The position numbers and the translations under genes were made by a program. From Maricaulis sp. (lineage in GTDB: Bacteria; Pseudomonadota; Alphaproteobacteria; Caulobacterales; Maricaulaceae): a DNA stretch of 64,000 nt. The notes under the pieces were generated by a model that worked only from the letters and a program-made list of their open reading frames with translations, was not told the DNA's origin and searched no databases. Location: assembly GCF_030149425.1 (NCBI RefSeq), contig NZ_JASBRQ010000053.1, forward strand, positions 91,005 through 155,004, written 5' to 3'. Positions 8,430-18,542 of the stretch are shown piece by piece (position 1 is the stretch's first letter; the number at the start of each line of letters is the position of its first letter).

Positions 8430-10499
8430 GTGCTTCCTGTGACCACAGACCTTCGCGACGATTGCCTTGTCATCACGGTCAACCATCCGCCCGTCAATGC
8501 GCTGTCTCACGCTGTGCGGGCCGGCCTCGTCGAGGCCCTCGCAACCGCGCGCGACGGCATGCGCGCTGCCATTATTATCTGTGCCGGCCGCACCTTCTTT
8601 TCCGGGGCGGACATCTCCGAGTTCGGCAAGCCACCGCAAGCGCCGTCACTGCCGGACGTGCTCGCCGCTATCGAAGACTGCCCGATCCCCGTGATCGCCG
8701 CCATTCACGGCCAGGCCCTGGGTGGTGGCTTTGAAGTCGCGCTGAGTTGTGATTTCCGGGTTATGGAGGCCAAGGCCAAGGTGGGCCTGCCCGAGGTCAA
8801 TCTCGGTCTCATTCCGGGCGCCGGAGGGACGCAGCGGACGCCGCGCCTGGGCGGTCTGGATATTGCCCTGCAGCTGGCTTTGAGCGGCAAGCCGATCCCG
8901 GCCCGACTGGCGGTTGAGAAGGGCCTCGCCGACATGATCTGCCAGAATGACCTGCTCGCTGATGCCCTCGCCTTCTCCCACCGCGGTGACCTTGCCAAGC
9001 GTCGCGTCCGCGACATGCCGGCACCGGATATGGACGAGACAGTGTTTGAGCGCTGGAAAAGCCATGCCGCAAAGCGCCAGCGCGGCCAGAACGCGCCTCA
9101 GGCCATTCTCGAGGCGGTCGAGGCGGCCACGGCTCTTCCCTTCGACGAAGGCCTCGCCAAGGAACGCGAACTGTTCAGCGGTCTCGTCGGCGGCGCTCAG
9201 TCCCGGGCGATGCGCCATCTTTTCTTCGCCGAACGCCTGTCCGGCAAGCTGGCCAGCCCGGTTCATGCCGAGCCCAAGACCATCAACACGATCGGCGTGG
9301 TCGGAGCTGGTACGATGGGCGTAGGCATTGCCGCCTCGGCGCTCGCGGGCGGTTACACTGTGGCCTTGTTTGACGCGAATCCCGACGCGCTGGCCAATGG
9401 CCGCGGGCGGATTGACGGCATCATCAAGGGCGACGCCAAGAAGGGCCGGATCTCACCGGCAGAAGCGGACGATCGGCACAAGCGCCTGAGCGTGCTTGAG
9501 GACTGGTCCGGTTATGCGAGCTGCGACCTGATCATTGAAGCCGTGTTCGAGGACATGGATGTCAAGAATGAGGTGCTGGCCAAGATCGATGCCGTTGCGC
9601 GGCCTGATGCCCTGATCGCTTCCAACACTTCCTACCTCGACATAGACGCGCTGGCCGCCAGCATCTCCAACCCCGAACGCGTGCTCGGCCTGCACTTCTT
9701 CAGCCCGGCACACATCATGCGCTTGCTGGAGATCGTGCGTGGCGCGCAAACAAGCGACGAAGCCCTGACCACGGCCCTCGCTCTGGCCAAGCGGATGCGC
9801 AAGGTGGGCGTGGTGTCCGGTGTCTGTCACGGCTTTATCGGCAACCGCATGCTCAGCGGCTATGGCCGCGAAGCCGGTCTGTTGCTGCTAGAAGGAGCCT
9901 CACCGCAGGAGATCGACAAGGCCCTGCTCGATTTCGGCATGCCGATGGGCCCGTTTGCCATGGGCGACATGGCCGGGCTGGATATAGGCTATATGAACCG
10001 CAAGAAACTCGACCCGGCCCTGTTCGAGGAACGCGCATCACGGGTGCACGACCGGCTGGTGGAAGCCGGCTGCAAGGGACAAAAAACCGGCTCGGGTTTT
10101 TACACCTACGACCCTGAAACGCGGGCCGCATCGCCCAATCCCCTCGCTGACGAGATCATCGAACAAGTCCGCGCCGAAGCGCAGGTCACGCCGCGCTCGA
10201 TCAGCGCCGAGGAAATCGTCGAACGGTGTATTTTCGCCCTGATCAATGAAGGCGCCCAGCTGCTTGGCGAAGGCATCGCCCAGCGTGGCAGTGATGTCGA
10301 TGTCGTCTATGCCAACGGCTATGGCTTCCCGCGCTATCGCGGCGGCCCGTTCTGCTATGCCGACGAGATCGGACTGGATCATGTGCTGGCGCGGATCGAA
10401 GCCTTCGGCCAGTCCAATCCGCGATGGTGGACACCGGCACCCCTGCTGCAAACACTGGCTGAGAACGGCGGCCGATTGGGCACTTACACTCCGGAGTAA
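8430..10499 (+). CDS. Bifunctional enoyl-CoA hydratase / 3-hydroxyacyl-CoA dehydrogenase (FadB/FadJ-like)
   Basis: The 689-residue protein joins an N-terminal enoyl-CoA hydratase domain (GADISEFGKPP oxyanion region and LPEVNLGLIPGAGGTQR with the catalytic glutamate, residues ~1-190) to an NAD-dependent 3-hydroxyacyl-CoA dehydrogenase (IGVVGAGTMGVGIA from ~287, GLHFFSPAHIM, and a C-terminal helical domain). It would hydrate and oxidise CoA thioesters formed after reduction or opening of the anthranilate ring. The GTG start at 8430 has an AAAAGGAG box. General fatty acid oxidation is the alternative role; its position between kynU and the monooxygenase/reductase favours the aromatic pathway. 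Confidence 0.93.
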   Translation: MLPVTTDLRDDCLVITVNHPPVNALSHAVRAGLVEALATARDGMRAAIIICAGRTFFSGADISEFGKPPQAPSLPDVLAAIEDCPIPVIAAIHGQALGGGFEVALSCDFRVMEAKAKVGLPEVNLGLIPGAGGTQRTPRLGGLDIALQLALSGKPIPARLAVEKGLADMICQNDLLADALAFSHRGDLAKRRVRDMPAPDMDETVFERWKSHAAKRQRGQNAPQAILEAVEAATALPFDEGLAKERELFSGLVGGAQSRAMRHLFFAERLSGKLASPVHAEPKTINTIGVVGAGTMGVGIAASALAGGYTVALFDANPDALANGRGRIDGIIKGDAKKGRISPAEADDRHKRLSVLEDWSGYASCDLIIEAVFEDMDVKNEVLAKIDAVARPDALIASNTSYLDIDALAASISNPERVLGLHFFSPAHIMRLLEIVRGAQTSDEALTTALALAKRMRKVGVVSGVCHGFIGNRMLSGYGREAGLLLLEGASPQEIDKALLDFGMPMGPFAMGDMAGLDIGYMNRKKLDPALFEERASRVHDRLVEAGCKGQKTGSGFYTYDPETRAASPNPLADEIIEQVRAEAQVTPRSISAEEIVERCIFALINEGAQLLGEGIAQRGSDVDVVYANGYGFPRYRGGPFCYADEIGLDHVLARIEAFGQSNPRWWTPAPLLQTLAENGGRLGTYTPE

Positions 10500-10537
10500 A
10501 AGCCCCCCTAGAACAGGCCTTGCCTCGTCGCGCCCAA

Positions 10538-10557
10538 TTAGTTTAAGTCTAAAATAA
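10538..10557 (+). promoter_or_regulatory. 20-base imperfect palindrome upstream of the 2-aminobenzoyl-CoA monooxygenase/reductase gene
   Basis: TTAGTTTA-AGTC-TAAAATAA pairs at seven of eight arm positions and lies just before the GGGAGG ribosome binding site of the monooxygenase/reductase gene, in an AT-rich gap unlike its surroundings. Its size fits a MarR-family dimer site, and a MarR gene sits in this same cluster. A promoter -10 element could overlap it. The assignment is inference. Confidence 0.5.
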
Positions 10558-10573
10558 TAGCGGGAGGATGGCC

Positions 10574-12850
10574 ATGAAGATAGCGTGCCTCGGCGGCGGC
10601 CCGGCCGGCCTCTACTTCGCGATTTCGATGAAGCTTCGCGATCCCGATTGCGAGATTGATGTCTATGAGCGCAACCGGCCCGGCGACACATTTGGCTGGG
10701 GCGTGGTCTTTTCCGATCAGACCATGGAAAACCTGGCCGGCAACGACCCGGTCAGCGCCAAGGCCATCGGTGACAGCCTCGCCCACTGGGACGATATCGA
10801 GGTTCATTTCAAGGGCACAGCCGAGCGCTCCGGTGGTCACGGGTTTTGCGGGATCGGCCGCAAACACCTGCTCAACATCCTGCAGGACCGGGCGCGGCAG
10901 CTCGGTGTCGGGCTGAATTTCGAGACCGAGATCGACACCGACCTCTCCCGCTTTTCCGATGCCGACATGATCGTGGCCTCCGATGGGCTCAACTCGAAGA
11001 TCCGTACGGCTTTCAGCGACACTTTCAAGCCAGACATCGAAACGCGTACCAATAAATTTGTCTGGCTCGGCACGAACAAGGTCTTCGAGGCCTTCACCTT
11101 CATTTTCACCGAGACCGAACATGGCTGGGTCTGGGCCCACGCCTACCGGTTTGATGACGACACCTCGACTTTTATTGTCGAGTGCGCGCCGGAAACCTGG
11201 GACAAGCTGGGCTTTGCCGGGATGGACCAGGACGAAACCTGCCGCGCCTGCGAGGCTCTGTTCGCCGATTGGCTGGACGGCCACGACCTGATGTCCAATG
11301 CGCGGCACTTGCGCGGATCGGCCTGGCTCAATTTTCCCCGGGTGCTGTGCGAGACCTGGGTGCATGAGAATGTGGTCCTGCTGGGCGATGCCGCCCACAC
11401 CGCACACTTTTCCATCGGGTCCGGCACCAAGCTGGCCTTCGAAGATGCCATCATGCTGGCAGAAGTCCTGACCGCCACGGACAAGCCGGTTCAACAAGGC
11501 CTTGAGGACTATCAGGAAGCGCGCAAGGTCGAGGTTCTCAAACTGCAAAGCGCCGCGCGCAATTCCACCGAATGGTTTGAAAACCTCGATCGCTATCTCG
11601 GCTTTGAACCGAAACAATTTGCCTATTCGCTGCTGACCCGGTCGCAGCGCATCAGCCATGAAAATCTGCGCCAGCGCGATCCGGATTGGCTGGACGATGT
11701 CGAGCGCTGGTTCTGCGGCCAGGAGCGCGCCCGCCCGCCAATGTTCGCCCCGTTTGAAATGCGCGACATGCGGCTGGAAAACCGCGTCGTTGTCTCGCCC
11801 ATGTGCATGTATTCGGCCGAAGATGGTCTTCCCGGCGCTTTCCACAAGATACATTATGGTGCCCGGGCGATGGGCGGTGCCGGGCTGGTCTATACGGAAA
11901 TGACCGATGTCAGCCGCGACGGACGCATCACGCCGGGCTGTGCCGGGCTCTATAATGACGATCATGTCGCGGCCTGGCGGGAGATCACCGATTTCGCGCA
12001 CGCTAATTCCGATGCGAAAATGGCGATCCAGCTCTCCCATGCCGGCCGCAAAGGCTCCACCAAGGTGGGCTGGGAAGGCTATGACATGCCGCTTGAGGAC
12101 GGCAATTGGCCCATAATCGGTCCATCTCCCCTCGCCTGGGACGCTGCCAACCAGATCCCCGCGGAGATGAGCCGGGCCGATATGGATGCGGTCAAAGCCG
12201 ATTTTGTCGCCGCGACCGAACGCGCCATTGCGGCCGGGTTCGACATGGTGGAGCTGCATTGTGCCCACGGCTATCTGCTGTCGAGCTTCCTGACGCCGGT
12301 CTCCAATCAGCGCGATGATGAATATGGCGGCGACCTCAACGCCCGCCTCACCTATCCGCTGGAAGTGTTTGAAGCGATGCGGGCAATATGGCCGGCCGAC
12401 AAACCCATGGCGGTGCGGATTTCAGCCACCGATTGGCTTGGCGATGACGGCCTGACCGGTGAGGACAGTGTACGGATCGCGCAGGCCTTCAACGAGGCCG
12501 GGGCCGATCTCATCGATGTCTCCGCCGGCCAGACCAGCCCGCGCGCCCGGCCCGTTTATGGCCGCATGTTCCAGACGCCGTTTTCCGACCAAATCCGCAA
12601 CCACACCGGCTGCGCGACCATGGCGGTAGGAAATATTTTCGAACCGGACCACGTCAATTCCATTCTCGCCGCCGGCCGGGCCGATCTCGTGGCCCTTGCC
12701 CGTCCGCACCTGGCCGATCCGAACTGGACCCTGCGCGCCGCCGCCGAGCTCGGCTATCGCGGTGTGCGTATCCCGCCGCAATACGAGGCGGGGTTTGACC
12801 AACTCGCGCGCAATCTTCAGCGCGCCCAGCAAATGGAGCTGAAGGCATGA
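10574..12850 (+). CDS. 2-aminobenzoyl-CoA monooxygenase/reductase (fused flavin monooxygenase + old-yellow-enzyme domain)
   Basis: This 758-residue protein has an N-terminal FAD monooxygenase ([11 protein letters not shown] at residues ~5-15; [17 protein letters not shown] near 270) fused to an old-yellow-enzyme-type FMN reductase from about residue 390 ([45 protein letters not shown]). This rare domain pair defines the enzyme that hydroxylates and then reduces the ring of 2-aminobenzoyl-CoA in the aerobic hybrid anthranilate pathway; salicylyl-CoA 5-hydroxylase is the named relative. The ATG at 10574 is 6 bases from GGGAGG, better than the one at 10568, which touches it. Upstream kynU and the downstream CoA ligase support 2-aminobenzoyl-CoA as substrate. 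Confidence 0.92.
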   Translation: MKIACLGGGPAGLYFAISMKLRDPDCEIDVYERNRPGDTFGWGVVFSDQTMENLAGNDPVSAKAIGDSLAHWDDIEVHFKGTAERSGGHGFCGIGRKHLLNILQDRARQLGVGLNFETEIDTDLSRFSDADMIVASDGLNSKIRTAFSDTFKPDIETRTNKFVWLGTNKVFEAFTFIFTETEHGWVWAHAYRFDDDTSTFIVECAPETWDKLGFAGMDQDETCRACEALFADWLDGHDLMSNARHLRGSAWLNFPRVLCETWVHENVVLLGDAAHTAHFSIGSGTKLAFEDAIMLAEVLTATDKPVQQGLEDYQEARKVEVLKLQSAARNSTEWFENLDRYLGFEPKQFAYSLLTRSQRISHENLRQRDPDWLDDVERWFCGQERARPPMFAPFEMRDMRLENRVVVSPMCMYSAEDGLPGAFHKIHYGARAMGGAGLVYTEMTDVSRDGRITPGCAGLYNDDHVAAWREITDFAHANSDAKMAIQLSHAGRKGSTKVGWEGYDMPLEDGNWPIIGPSPLAWDAANQIPAEMSRADMDAVKADFVAATERAIAAGFDMVELHCAHGYLLSSFLTPVSNQRDDEYGGDLNARLTYPLEVFEAMRAIWPADKPMAVRISATDWLGDDGLTGEDSVRIAQAFNEAGADLIDVSAGQTSPRARPVYGRMFQTPFSDQIRNHTGCATMAVGNIFEPDHVNSILAAGRADLVALARPHLADPNWTLRAAAELGYRGVRIPPQYEAGFDQLARNLQRAQQMELKA

Positions 12851-13605
12851 CCATGCTGCAAGGCCGTCGGGCCGTCATTACCGGTGGGGGTACCGGGATC
12901 GGCCTCGCCTGCGCCCGTGATCTCGCCCAGCACGGGGCCGAGGTCATTCTTATGGCCCGCAATCTGGACCGGTTGCAGGCGGCGGCGGCCGAGATTGAAG
13001 GCGCCAGTGCGATCCAGCTCGATGTGACCGATGATGCCAGTGTCGCGGACGCCTTCAAGAGCGCCCAGGCCGGCGGGCCAGTGGACATCTTGATCAATAA
13101 TGCGGGGATCGCTGCGGCCTCGGCCTTTCATAAGACGAGCATGGAGGAATGGCGCCGCATCCAGGCGGTGAATGTTGAAGGCCTGGTGCGCTGCTCGCTC
13201 GCCGTGATCGACGATATGCGCAAGTCGGACTTTGCCCGCATCGTCAATATCGCCTCCATCGCGGGGCTGCGTGGCGGCGCCTATATCAGCCCCTATGTGG
13301 CGTCCAAGCATGCGGTCGTCGGGCTGACCAAGTCCTTGTCGCTGGAATACGCCCACACCCAGCTGACGGTGAACGCGATCTGCCCGGGCTATGTCGACAC
13401 CGCCATCGTGGACAACTCCGTCGCCAATATCATGGCCAAGACCGGCCGCTCCCGCGACGAGGCGTTGGCCGAGCTGACCAAGAATAATCCCCAGGGCCGC
13501 CTGATCGCGCCGGAAGAGGTCGCCGAGGCTGTGAGCTGGTTGTGCTCGCCATTGTCGGCCTCGGTGTCCGGGCAGGCGATCATGGTGTCAGGCGGCGCCA
13601 TCTGA
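12847..13605 (+). CDS. Short-chain dehydrogenase/reductase (SDR)
   Basis: A 252-residue classical [13 protein letters not shown] is the NAD(P)-binding TGxxxGxG motif, NNAG follows at about residue 83, and YVASKHA is the catalytic YxxxK. It starts within the stop of the monooxygenase/reductase (ATGA) and probably oxidises a 3-hydroxyacyl or alicyclic hydroxyl intermediate in the same pathway. FabG-like activity in fatty acid synthesis is the generic alternative but the position argues against it. Confidence 0.92.
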   Translation: MTMLQGRRAVITGGGTGIGLACARDLAQHGAEVILMARNLDRLQAAAAEIEGASAIQLDVTDDASVADAFKSAQAGGPVDILINNAGIAAASAFHKTSMEEWRRIQAVNVEGLVRCSLAVIDDMRKSDFARIVNIASIAGLRGGAYISPYVASKHAVVGLTKSLSLEYAHTQLTVNAICPGYVDTAIVDNSVANIMAKTGRSRDEALAELTKNNPQGRLIAPEEVAEAVSWLCSPLSASVSGQAIMVSGGAI

Positions 13606-14087
13606 TGCCGGAGGCGGCTGCTCATACCGGCGATCGCGAAGCGGTCCGGCTCTGGCTGCAAATCTACCAGACAGCCGGCCTGATCGAGCAGCGCATCCGC
13701 TCCCGCCTGACCCAGGAATTCGGGGTCAGCCTGGCCCGCTTTGACCTGCTGGCCGCGCTGGTCCGCGAGGACAAGCCGATGACGATGGGCGCCCTTTCCC
13801 GTCGCTTGTTGGTCAGCAATGGCAATGTCACCGGGCTGATCTCGCGCCTTGTCGATGACGGCCTGGTGACCCGCACCGCCGATCCTGACGATCGCCGCAT
13901 CATGATTATCGAGCTGACCGCCAAGGGACAGCGGGATTTTGACGAAATGGCCAGCGCCCATGCGTCGTGGCTGAACGAGTTCATCGGCGCCGCAGACCCG
14001 GAGCTGACGCACCGATTACGAGACGATCTTGGCGCTCTGCGCCGGCACATGAATCCGACTGAGGACCGAACACCCGATGCAAGCTGA
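13605..14087 (+). CDS. MarR family transcriptional regulator
   Basis: This 160-residue protein has the MarR winged helix ([50 protein letters not shown], residues ~60-110), with the wing carrying the DPDDRR signature. The start overlaps the SDR stop (TGATG) and its end overlaps the enoyl-CoA hydratase gene by 11 bases, so it is co-transcribed with the pathway. A likely role is repression of the cluster, relieved by an aromatic CoA thioester as in other MarR-controlled aromatic pathways; the ligand is inferred. Confidence 0.93.
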   Translation: MPEAAAHTGDREAVRLWLQIYQTAGLIEQRIRSRLTQEFGVSLARFDLLAALVREDKPMTMGALSRRLLVSNGNVTGLISRLVDDGLVTRTADPDDRRIMIIELTAKGQRDFDEMASAHASWLNEFIGAADPELTHRLRDDLGALRRHMNPTEDRTPDAS

Positions 14088-14886
14088 GACCTACAAGCCG
14101 GAACACTTCCTGTGGTCCTTCGACGACGGGATTGCCACCATCACCCTGAACCGGCCCGATCGCAAAAACCCGCTCACCTTCGAGAGCTATGCCGAGCTGC
14201 GCGATCTTTATCGCGACCTGGTCTATTGCCGTGAGGTCAAGGCGATCATCCTCAGCGGAGCCGGCGGCAATTTTTCCTCCGGTGGTGATGTGCACGACAT
14301 TATCGGCCCGCTGGTCGAAATGGACATGCCGCAATTGCTCGACTTCACGCGCATGACCGGCGATCTGGTCAAAGCCATGCGGGCCTGCCCGCAACCGATC
14401 ATCGCCGCCATTGACGGCGTCTGCGTTGGTGCCGGCGCGATCATGGCGATGGCGTCGGATCTGCGTATCGCCACGCCGCAAGCCAAGACCGCCTTCCTGT
14501 TCAACCGTGTCGGCCTGGCCGGTTGCGATATGGGCGCGTGCGCCATTCTCCCGCGCATTATCGGTCAGGGGCGCGCCTCCGAATTATTGTTTTTCGGCCG
14601 CTCGATGAGCGCACAGGAAGGACATGATTGGGGCTTTTTCAACGCCGTGGTGGCACCCGAAGCGCTCCACGATCACGCAAAAACATGGGCGAAACGCATC
14701 CGGTCCGGGCCCAATTTCGCCAATGCCATGACCAAGAACCAGCTCAATATGGAGTGGGATATGAGCCTCGATGCCGCCATCGAAGCTGAAGCCCAGGCCC
14801 AGGCCATCTGCATGCAGACCCGCGATTTCGAGCGCGCCTATCAGGCCTTTGTGGCCAAGGAAAAACCTGTGTTTGAGGGCGATTAG
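14077..14886 (+). CDS. Enoyl-CoA hydratase/isomerase family protein
   Basis: A 269-residue crotonase-fold protein with the oxyanion-hole segment [17 protein letters not shown] and a second motif [38 protein letters not shown]. The second catalytic glutamate of typical hydratases is not obvious (VGLAGCDMG replaces LPEVxLG-type sequence), so it may act as an isomerase or ring-opening hydrolase on a cyclic CoA ester rather than as a simple hydratase. It lies in the 2-aminobenzoyl-CoA cluster between the MarR and acyl-CoA dehydrogenase genes. Confidence 0.9.
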   Translation: MQAETYKPEHFLWSFDDGIATITLNRPDRKNPLTFESYAELRDLYRDLVYCREVKAIILSGAGGNFSSGGDVHDIIGPLVEMDMPQLLDFTRMTGDLVKAMRACPQPIIAAIDGVCVGAGAIMAMASDLRIATPQAKTAFLFNRVGLAGCDMGACAILPRIIGQGRASELLFFGRSMSAQEGHDWGFFNAVVAPEALHDHAKTWAKRIRSGPNFANAMTKNQLNMEWDMSLDAAIEAEAQAQAICMQTRDFERAYQAFVAKEKPVFEGD

Positions 14887-14889
14887 ACC

Positions 14890-16059
14890 ATGGACAGCAG
14901 CTTCCTCAACTGGCCGTTTTTTACCCCGGATCACCGCAGCCTGGCGGAGCAGGTGCGTTCCTTTGCTGCCGACACGTTCGGTGAAACCGGGTTTGAGCAT
15001 CATGGCGATATTGACGAGGAATGCGCCGACATCCGCCGTCAGCTCGGCGCCCAGGGTCTGACACGTTATTGTATTCCCGAGGAATTTGGCGGCCACCACA
15101 ATCAGCTCGATGTCCGCTCGCTATGCCTCATCCGCGAAACCCTGGCCTACCGGTCCGGGCTGGCAGATTTCGTTTTCGCCATGCAGGGCCTGGGCTCAGG
15201 GGCGATCAGCCTGTTCGGCGCGCCCGAGCAGAAAGCACGCTACCTGCCCGGGGTCGGAAGCGGCGATCTGTGCGCCGCCTTTGCACTAACCGAACCGGAG
15301 GCGGGATCCGATGTCGCCGCCATCGCCACGCAGGCACGGCTTGAAGGCGGGGACTGGGTCATTGAGGGCGAGAAAACCTATATCTCCAACGGCGGTATCG
15401 CCGATCTCTACGTCCTGTTTGCCCGCAGCGAGGACGTTCCCGGCGCCCGCGGCCTCTCCGCCTTTATCATTGAAGCCAATGACCCTGGACTGGACGTGGT
15501 TGAGCGCATCGACACGATTGCACCCCATCCTCTGGCCCGTTTGCGCTTTAACAAAATGCGGATCCCCGCTGACCGGCTCATCGGTGAACGCGGTCAGGGT
15601 TTCAAGATTGCCATGGCGACGCTGGATGTCTTCCGGTCTACCGTCGGGGCCGCCTCGCTGGGCTTTGCCCGCCGCGCGCTCGACGAGGCGACCAGACGAG
15701 CCCAGACGCGTGAGCTGTTCGGGTCCAGCCTCGCGGACCTGCCAGGCGTCCAGACCCAGCTGGCGGAAATGGCGCTCGATATCGATACCAGCGCGCTTTT
15801 GATCTACCGGGCCGGATGGGCCAAGGATAGCGGCGCGGCACGGATTACCCGTGAAGCTGCCATGGCCAAGCTCCACGCCACGGAGACAGCCCAGCACGGT
15901 ATCGACAAAGCGGTTCAGATTTTTGGCGGTCTGGGGGTGACCAAGGGATCGGTCCCCGAAGCCCTGTACCGGGAAGTGCGCGCATTGCGCATTTATGAAG
16001 GCGCCTCGGAGGTGCAAAAGCTGGTCATAGCCCGTCAGCATTTGGCGGGGGCGCGATAG
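14890..16059 (+). CDS. Acyl-CoA dehydrogenase
   Basis: A 389-residue FAD acyl-CoA dehydrogenase: [21 protein letters not shown] is the FAD/substrate motif, and [19 protein letters not shown] near the C-terminus holds the glutamate expected to be the catalytic base. It starts 3 bases after the hydratase stop, and its stop overlaps the thioesterase GTG start. It probably introduces the double bond in a ring-derived acyl-CoA intermediate of anthranilate degradation. Confidence 0.94.
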   Translation: MDSSFLNWPFFTPDHRSLAEQVRSFAADTFGETGFEHHGDIDEECADIRRQLGAQGLTRYCIPEEFGGHHNQLDVRSLCLIRETLAYRSGLADFVFAMQGLGSGAISLFGAPEQKARYLPGVGSGDLCAAFALTEPEAGSDVAAIATQARLEGGDWVIEGEKTYISNGGIADLYVLFARSEDVPGARGLSAFIIEANDPGLDVVERIDTIAPHPLARLRFNKMRIPADRLIGERGQGFKIAMATLDVFRSTVGAASLGFARRALDEATRRAQTRELFGSSLADLPGVQTQLAEMALDIDTSALLIYRAGWAKDSGAARITREAAMAKLHATETAQHGIDKAVQIFGGLGVTKGSVPEALYREVRALRIYEGASEVQKLVIARQHLAGAR

Positions 16060-16469
16060 TGTTCGTTTCACGCCGCCAGATCCGCTTTGCCGATGTCGAC
16101 CCGGCCGGGATCGTCTTCTATCCGCGCTATTTCGAAATGATCAATGCGACGGTCGAGGACTGGTTCGAGCACATCGGCTATGGCTTCGGGCAGATGATCC
16201 GGCGCGATGGCTATGGCGTGCCGCTGGCCACGATAGAAGTCGACTTCAAGCGTCCCAGCGAGCTTGATGACTGGCTCGATTTCACCCTCGACGTGACGGC
16301 CATGGGCGGCAGTTCAATTCAGGCCGCGATCACCGCCCGCTGCAAGGATGAGATCCGCCTGATCGCCAGGCCAGTGCTGGTCTTCGTCAAGCTTGAGGCG
16401 ACCCGTCCGGTTCGCATTCCCGACGCTCTACGCCAGAAAATCGAAGCCTACCAGCGAGGTCAGTCATGA
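16059..16469 (+). CDS. Acyl-CoA thioesterase (4-hydroxybenzoyl-CoA thioesterase family)
   Basis: A 136-residue hot-dog-fold thioesterase. RQIRFADVDPAGIVFYPRYFEMINATVEDWFE is the 4HBT signature, with the catalytic aspartate in DVDPAGIVFYPRYFE. The GTG start overlaps the preceding stop. In CoA-dependent aromatic pathways such enzymes rescue CoA from dead-end thioesters, so a housekeeping role on stalled aromatic CoA esters is likely. The stop overlaps the start of the Rid gene. Confidence 0.92.
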   Translation: MFVSRRQIRFADVDPAGIVFYPRYFEMINATVEDWFEHIGYGFGQMIRRDGYGVPLATIEVDFKRPSELDDWLDFTLDVTAMGGSSIQAAITARCKDEIRLIARPVLVFVKLEATRPVRIPDALRQKIEAYQRGQS

Positions 16470-16858
16470 AGCGCTTGCAGCCCCCGAACTGGCCCCGCCC
16501 GAAGGGCTATTCCAACGGCATCGTGGCGGAGGGCAAACTGGTCTTCACCGCCGGTCAAATCGGTTGGGATGAAAACGAACACCTGGTGTCCGACGATTTT
16601 TCTGAGCAGTTCGAACAGGTCCTGCGCAACACGCTGGCGGTGCTTGCGGAAGCCGGGGCCGAGCCGGAACACATTGTGCGTATGACCGGATTTGTGACCG
16701 ACAAGGCTGAGTATCTCGGCTCCCTGCGCGCCATCGGTGCGATCTGGAAGCAGCTGATCGGACCGCACTATCCGGTCATGGCCTTCGTTGAGGTCAGCGC
16801 CCTGATCGAAGACCGGGCCAAGGTCGAAATTGAGACCACAGCGGTCATACCGCATTGA
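16466..16858 (+). CDS. Rid (YjgF/YER057c/UK114) family protein lacking the RidA deaminase arginine
   Basis: A 130-residue single-domain Rid-family protein, usually trimeric. The C-terminal block reads HYPVMAFVEVSALIEDRAKVEIE; in RidA the same place reads YPARSxVEV, so the arginine that binds and activates 2-aminoacrylate is replaced (methionine by my alignment). A general enamine deaminase role is therefore doubtful. Rid relatives act as 2-aminomuconate deaminases in aromatic pathways, and loss of the amino group is a step needed here, so an imine or enamine hydrolysis role in anthranilate breakdown is plausible. It overlaps both neighbours. Confidence 0.88.
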   Translation: MKRLQPPNWPRPKGYSNGIVAEGKLVFTAGQIGWDENEHLVSDDFSEQFEQVLRNTLAVLAEAGAEPEHIVRMTGFVTDKAEYLGSLRAIGAIWKQLIGPHYPVMAFVEVSALIEDRAKVEIETTAVIPH

Positions 16859-16893
16859 ACCATCGCTTCGTCGCAGCCATCGGGGAGGATGTC

Positions 16894-18522
16894 ATGACGA
16901 TGATCGAAAGCGGCCACACAGACAGTTTCACGCGGGATCATCTCCCGCCGGCGGAGCACTGGCCAGTTTTCCGTTTTGACCTGCCAGAGCTGAACTATCC
17001 GGACCGCCTCAATGCAGGCGCGGAACTGCTCGACGCCGCCGTCAGGAAGGGGTTTGGCGACAAACCGGCGATCATTACGCCGACGCGCCAGATCAGCTAT
17101 AGGGCCCTGCTGGATCAAGCCAACCGGATTGCCAACTATCTCACCGGAGTGATGGGGGTGGTACCGGGCAACCGGGTTCTGCTGCACGGCTTCAACTCTA
17201 TCGAACTGTCGGCGGCATGGTTCGCGGTCATCAAGTGCGGCGCCGTCGCGGTGACGACCATGCCGATGCTGCGGGCCGCCGAGCTGAGCAAGATCACCCG
17301 TAAGGCCGAGGTTGAGTTCGCGCTTTGCGATAGCCGGCTGAAAGGCGTGGTCGAAGAGGCTGCGTCGGAGACCGGCAAGCTGAACCGGATATCCGCCTGG
17401 GGCGAAGGCGGAGATCTCGAGAATGCCCTGCCCGGTTTGTCCCGATCATTCACCAATGCAGACACGGCACGCGATGACATCGCCCTGCTGGCCTGCACGT
17501 CCGGTACGACGGGCGAACCCAAAGCCTGCGCCCATTTTCACTCCGCCATCCTGGCCATGGCAGATACATTCGCCAGGTACACGCTGGAGCCCGAACAAGA
17601 CGAGATCTATACCGGCACCCCGCCGCTTGCCTTCACCTTCGGGCTGGGGGCTTTCCTCGTGTTTCCCGCCCGTTTCGGTCTGACCGTGGCCCTGCCGGAG
17701 CGCCCCGGTTTCGAGGCTTTGTGCGAGACCATTGAGGCGTGCAAGGCCACCACCGTATTCACCGCCCCGACCGGTTACCGCGCGATGATGGTGCTCTGGG
17801 GTGATTATGATCTCACTTCGCTGCGCAAAGCCGTCTCGGCGGGGGAACACCTGCCTGAAGCCACGTCCAACGCCTTCCATGAACGCACGGGTTTGCGCCT
17901 GATCGACGGTATTGGAGCCACGGAGATGATCCACATCTTCATCTCTGCCGCCGGCGCAGCCATCCGCCCCGGGGCAACCGGACAGGCGGTCCCCGGATAT
18001 CGCGCCTGCCTGATCGACACGGCCGGCAAACCGGTTTCGCAGGGCGAGATCGGCCGCCTCGCCCTGCAAGGCCCGACCGGATGCCTTTATCTCGATGATG
18101 AGCGCCAGGGGGTTTACGTGCAGGACGGCTGGAACCTGACCGGCGATCTCTATCGCTGCGATGAAGACGGCTATTACTGGTATGTCTCTCGCGCCGACGA
18201 CCTGATCGTCTCCTCCGGATACAATATCGCCGGACCGGAAGTGGAAGAAGCGCTGCTAAGCCATGACGCTGTGAGCGAAGCCGCGGTCATCGGCGTTCCT
18301 GACGCAGAACGCGGCGCCATCGTCAAAGCCTTTATCGTCCTGGCCGAGGGACGCAAGGCAACGACCGATCTGGTGACCGCGCTGCAAACCCATGTGAAGT
18401 CGATGATTGCGCCCTATAAATATCCGCGCGACATCGAGTTTATCGACGCTTTGCCCAAGACTCAGACGGGTAAGATTCAGCGTTTCAAACTGCGCCGGGA
18501 AACGATAAGTCTGCAGGACTGA
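16894..18522 (+). CDS. 2-aminobenzoate-CoA ligase (benzoate-CoA ligase family)
   Basis: A 542-residue AMP-forming acyl-CoA synthetase. ACTSGTTGEPKA is the ATP-binding P-loop, GTPPLAFTFGLG and LIDGIGATEMIHIFIS are benzoate-CoA-ligase-type substrate-site motifs, and KTQTGKIQRFKL carries the C-terminal catalytic lysine. It should activate anthranilate from kynureninase to 2-aminobenzoyl-CoA. I start at ATG 16894, 5 bases after GGAGG; an in-frame TTG at 16855 is possible but weaker. Benzoate or another aromatic acid as substrate cannot be excluded by sequence alone. Confidence 0.92.
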   Translation: MTMIESGHTDSFTRDHLPPAEHWPVFRFDLPELNYPDRLNAGAELLDAAVRKGFGDKPAIITPTRQISYRALLDQANRIANYLTGVMGVVPGNRVLLHGFNSIELSAAWFAVIKCGAVAVTTMPMLRAAELSKITRKAEVEFALCDSRLKGVVEEAASETGKLNRISAWGEGGDLENALPGLSRSFTNADTARDDIALLACTSGTTGEPKACAHFHSAILAMADTFARYTLEPEQDEIYTGTPPLAFTFGLGAFLVFPARFGLTVALPERPGFEALCETIEACKATTVFTAPTGYRAMMVLWGDYDLTSLRKAVSAGEHLPEATSNAFHERTGLRLIDGIGATEMIHIFISAAGAAIRPGATGQAVPGYRACLIDTAGKPVSQGEIGRLALQGPTGCLYLDDERQGVYVQDGWNLTGDLYRCDEDGYYWYVSRADDLIVSSGYNIAGPEVEEALLSHDAVSEAAVIGVPDAERGAIVKAFIVLAEGRKATTDLVTALQTHVKSMIAPYKYPRDIEFIDALPKTQTGKIQRFKLRRETISLQD

Positions 18523-18542
18523 TCCGGCTAAAGGAGTGCGAC

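Noticed and set aside
10538-12268. A 576-codon minus-strand open frame.
   Set aside because: It is antisense to the monooxygenase/reductase gene and arises from the high GC content; its translation shows no family features.
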